This document shows positions 63,502-64,000 of a DNA stretch of 64,000 nucleotides, in pieces. The DNA is from Gemmatimonas sp. (GTDB lineage: Bacteria; Gemmatimonadota; Gemmatimonadetes; Gemmatimonadales; Gemmatimonadaceae): NCBI RefSeq assembly GCF_031426495.1, contig NZ_JANPLK010000002.1, forward strand, positions 1 through 64,000, written 5' to 3'. The notes below the pieces were generated by a model, which saw only the letters and a list, made by a program, of their open reading frames with translations, had not been told where the DNA came from and ran no database searches. Each line of letters starts with the position of its first letter. Positions within the stretch are counted from its first letter, which is position 1. Position numbers and translations under genes: made by a program.

Positions 63502-64000
63502 CAGAAACGCACGGTAAGTCCGCGGCAGACTCATGCTTACGCACCGTGGTGCTCTGGGCGCTGGCGGCCCTGTGCGGCTGCGAGGCGGTGACGAGCCCCT
63601 TTCCATCTGACCAGTACGTTCCGGTCGCGCCACGACCCGAGTACGCACTGTGGTGGGATCTCGTGCAACAGTGTGCCGGTCGAAAGGGATCGTTTGACCG
63701 ACTCCGTTTTGTCGTGCCACGCAGCGGAGCGGTGGTCGTCGATGGACGAGAGTACGATGGATATTGGTGGGAGGATGGCAACCGTATCGCTGTCCGTAAC
63801 GTGGCAGACGGCCCCACGGTGCGACATGAGATGCTGCACGCCTTGCTGCAGCGCGGAGACCATCCTGCATCCGCGTTCGAGGACATGTGCAATGGTATTG
63901 TCGCCAATACCGATGTCGGACTCGCTCCGACGACATCAGAGTTAGGGTCGGTACCGACGGTAGACGCCGGCAGCGTTCTCTCCGTGGACGTCGCCATGTA
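63498..64000 (+). CDS. HExxH lipoprotein, metallopeptidase-like, cut by window end
   Basis: At least 167 codons, running off the end. It starts at TTG 63498, overlapping the stop of the upstream gene (TTGA). The signal peptide ends in lipobox ALAALCGC. A zincin-type motif is present: TVRHEMLHALLQRGDHPA, with HEMLH as the HExxH. The region before it, DGREYDGYWWEDGNRIAV, supports a small peptidase or a putative zinc-binding lipoprotein. The third ligand would lie beyond the motif or beyond the window. The start was chosen from the overlap; a normal ATG is absent. Confidence 0.65.
   Translation, partial: MTETHGKSAADSCLRTVVLWALAALCGCEAVTSPFPSDQYVPVAPRPEYALWWDLVQQCAGRKGSFDRLRFVVPRSGAVVVDGREYDGYWWEDGNRIAVRNVADGPTVRHEMLHALLQRGDHPASAFEDMCNGIVANTDVGLAPTTSELGSVPTVDAGSVLSVDVAM

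Overview
The window is high-GC bacterial chromosome with densely packed genes, frequent 4-base start/stop overlaps (ATGA, GTGA, TTGA), many lipoproteins and exported repeat proteins, and imperfect hairpin repeats between genes. No rRNA or tRNA was seen, so taxonomy rests on gene content. Large BNR-repeat and DUF5916-type exported proteins, a DUF1080 protein beside a molybdenum hydroxylase, and the hairpin repeats suggest Gemmatimonadota (Gemmatimonas-like). This is an inference of moderate strength.

Region by region: 0.3-11.2 kb is ordinary metabolism: a DUF2461 protein with an esterase; a likely run of GMC oxidoreductase, MarR regulator, class V aminotransferase and D-2-hydroxyacid dehydrogenase; membrane proteins; a Tat-type aminotransferase; and a GxxExxY protein. 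A tandem pair of hairpin repeats (11.3-11.5 kb) precedes hrpB. Then come an S41-like lipoprotein, an AlaX-type alanyl-tRNA editing protein overlapping a DinB-like protein, and transketolase.

21-27 kb holds a secreted Rhs/YD-repeat giant (about 1690 aa) with a variable C-terminal tip, followed by two small same-strand genes that are immunity candidates.

27-39 kb is the most unusual part. A type II secretion-like operon (K, L, M, C and D-like genes, then a sigma-54 activator) is flanked by two paralogous pairs of serine protease-like lipoprotein plus small beta-sandwich lipoprotein. Its 5' end is broken: the J-like pseudopilin has lost its N-terminal helix, and next to it lie tails of three other genes (an IS4-like transposase, mnmA, and a dicarboxylate symporter). 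One of the two proteases has lost the segment that should hold its catalytic Asp. The region looks like an island remodelled by insertion and deletion.

39-64 kb returns to housekeeping and scavenging genes: a DUF5916 outer-membrane protein, a D-amino-acid utilisation cluster, a VIT-family transporter, a rhomboid protease, an HDOD-GAF-HTH protein, ridA, a 1136-aa BNR-repeat protein, the msrB-msrA/selO redox group, a molybdenum hydroxylase pair translationally coupled to a DUF1080 protein, and a two-gene unit whose second member (HExxH lipoprotein) runs off the window end.
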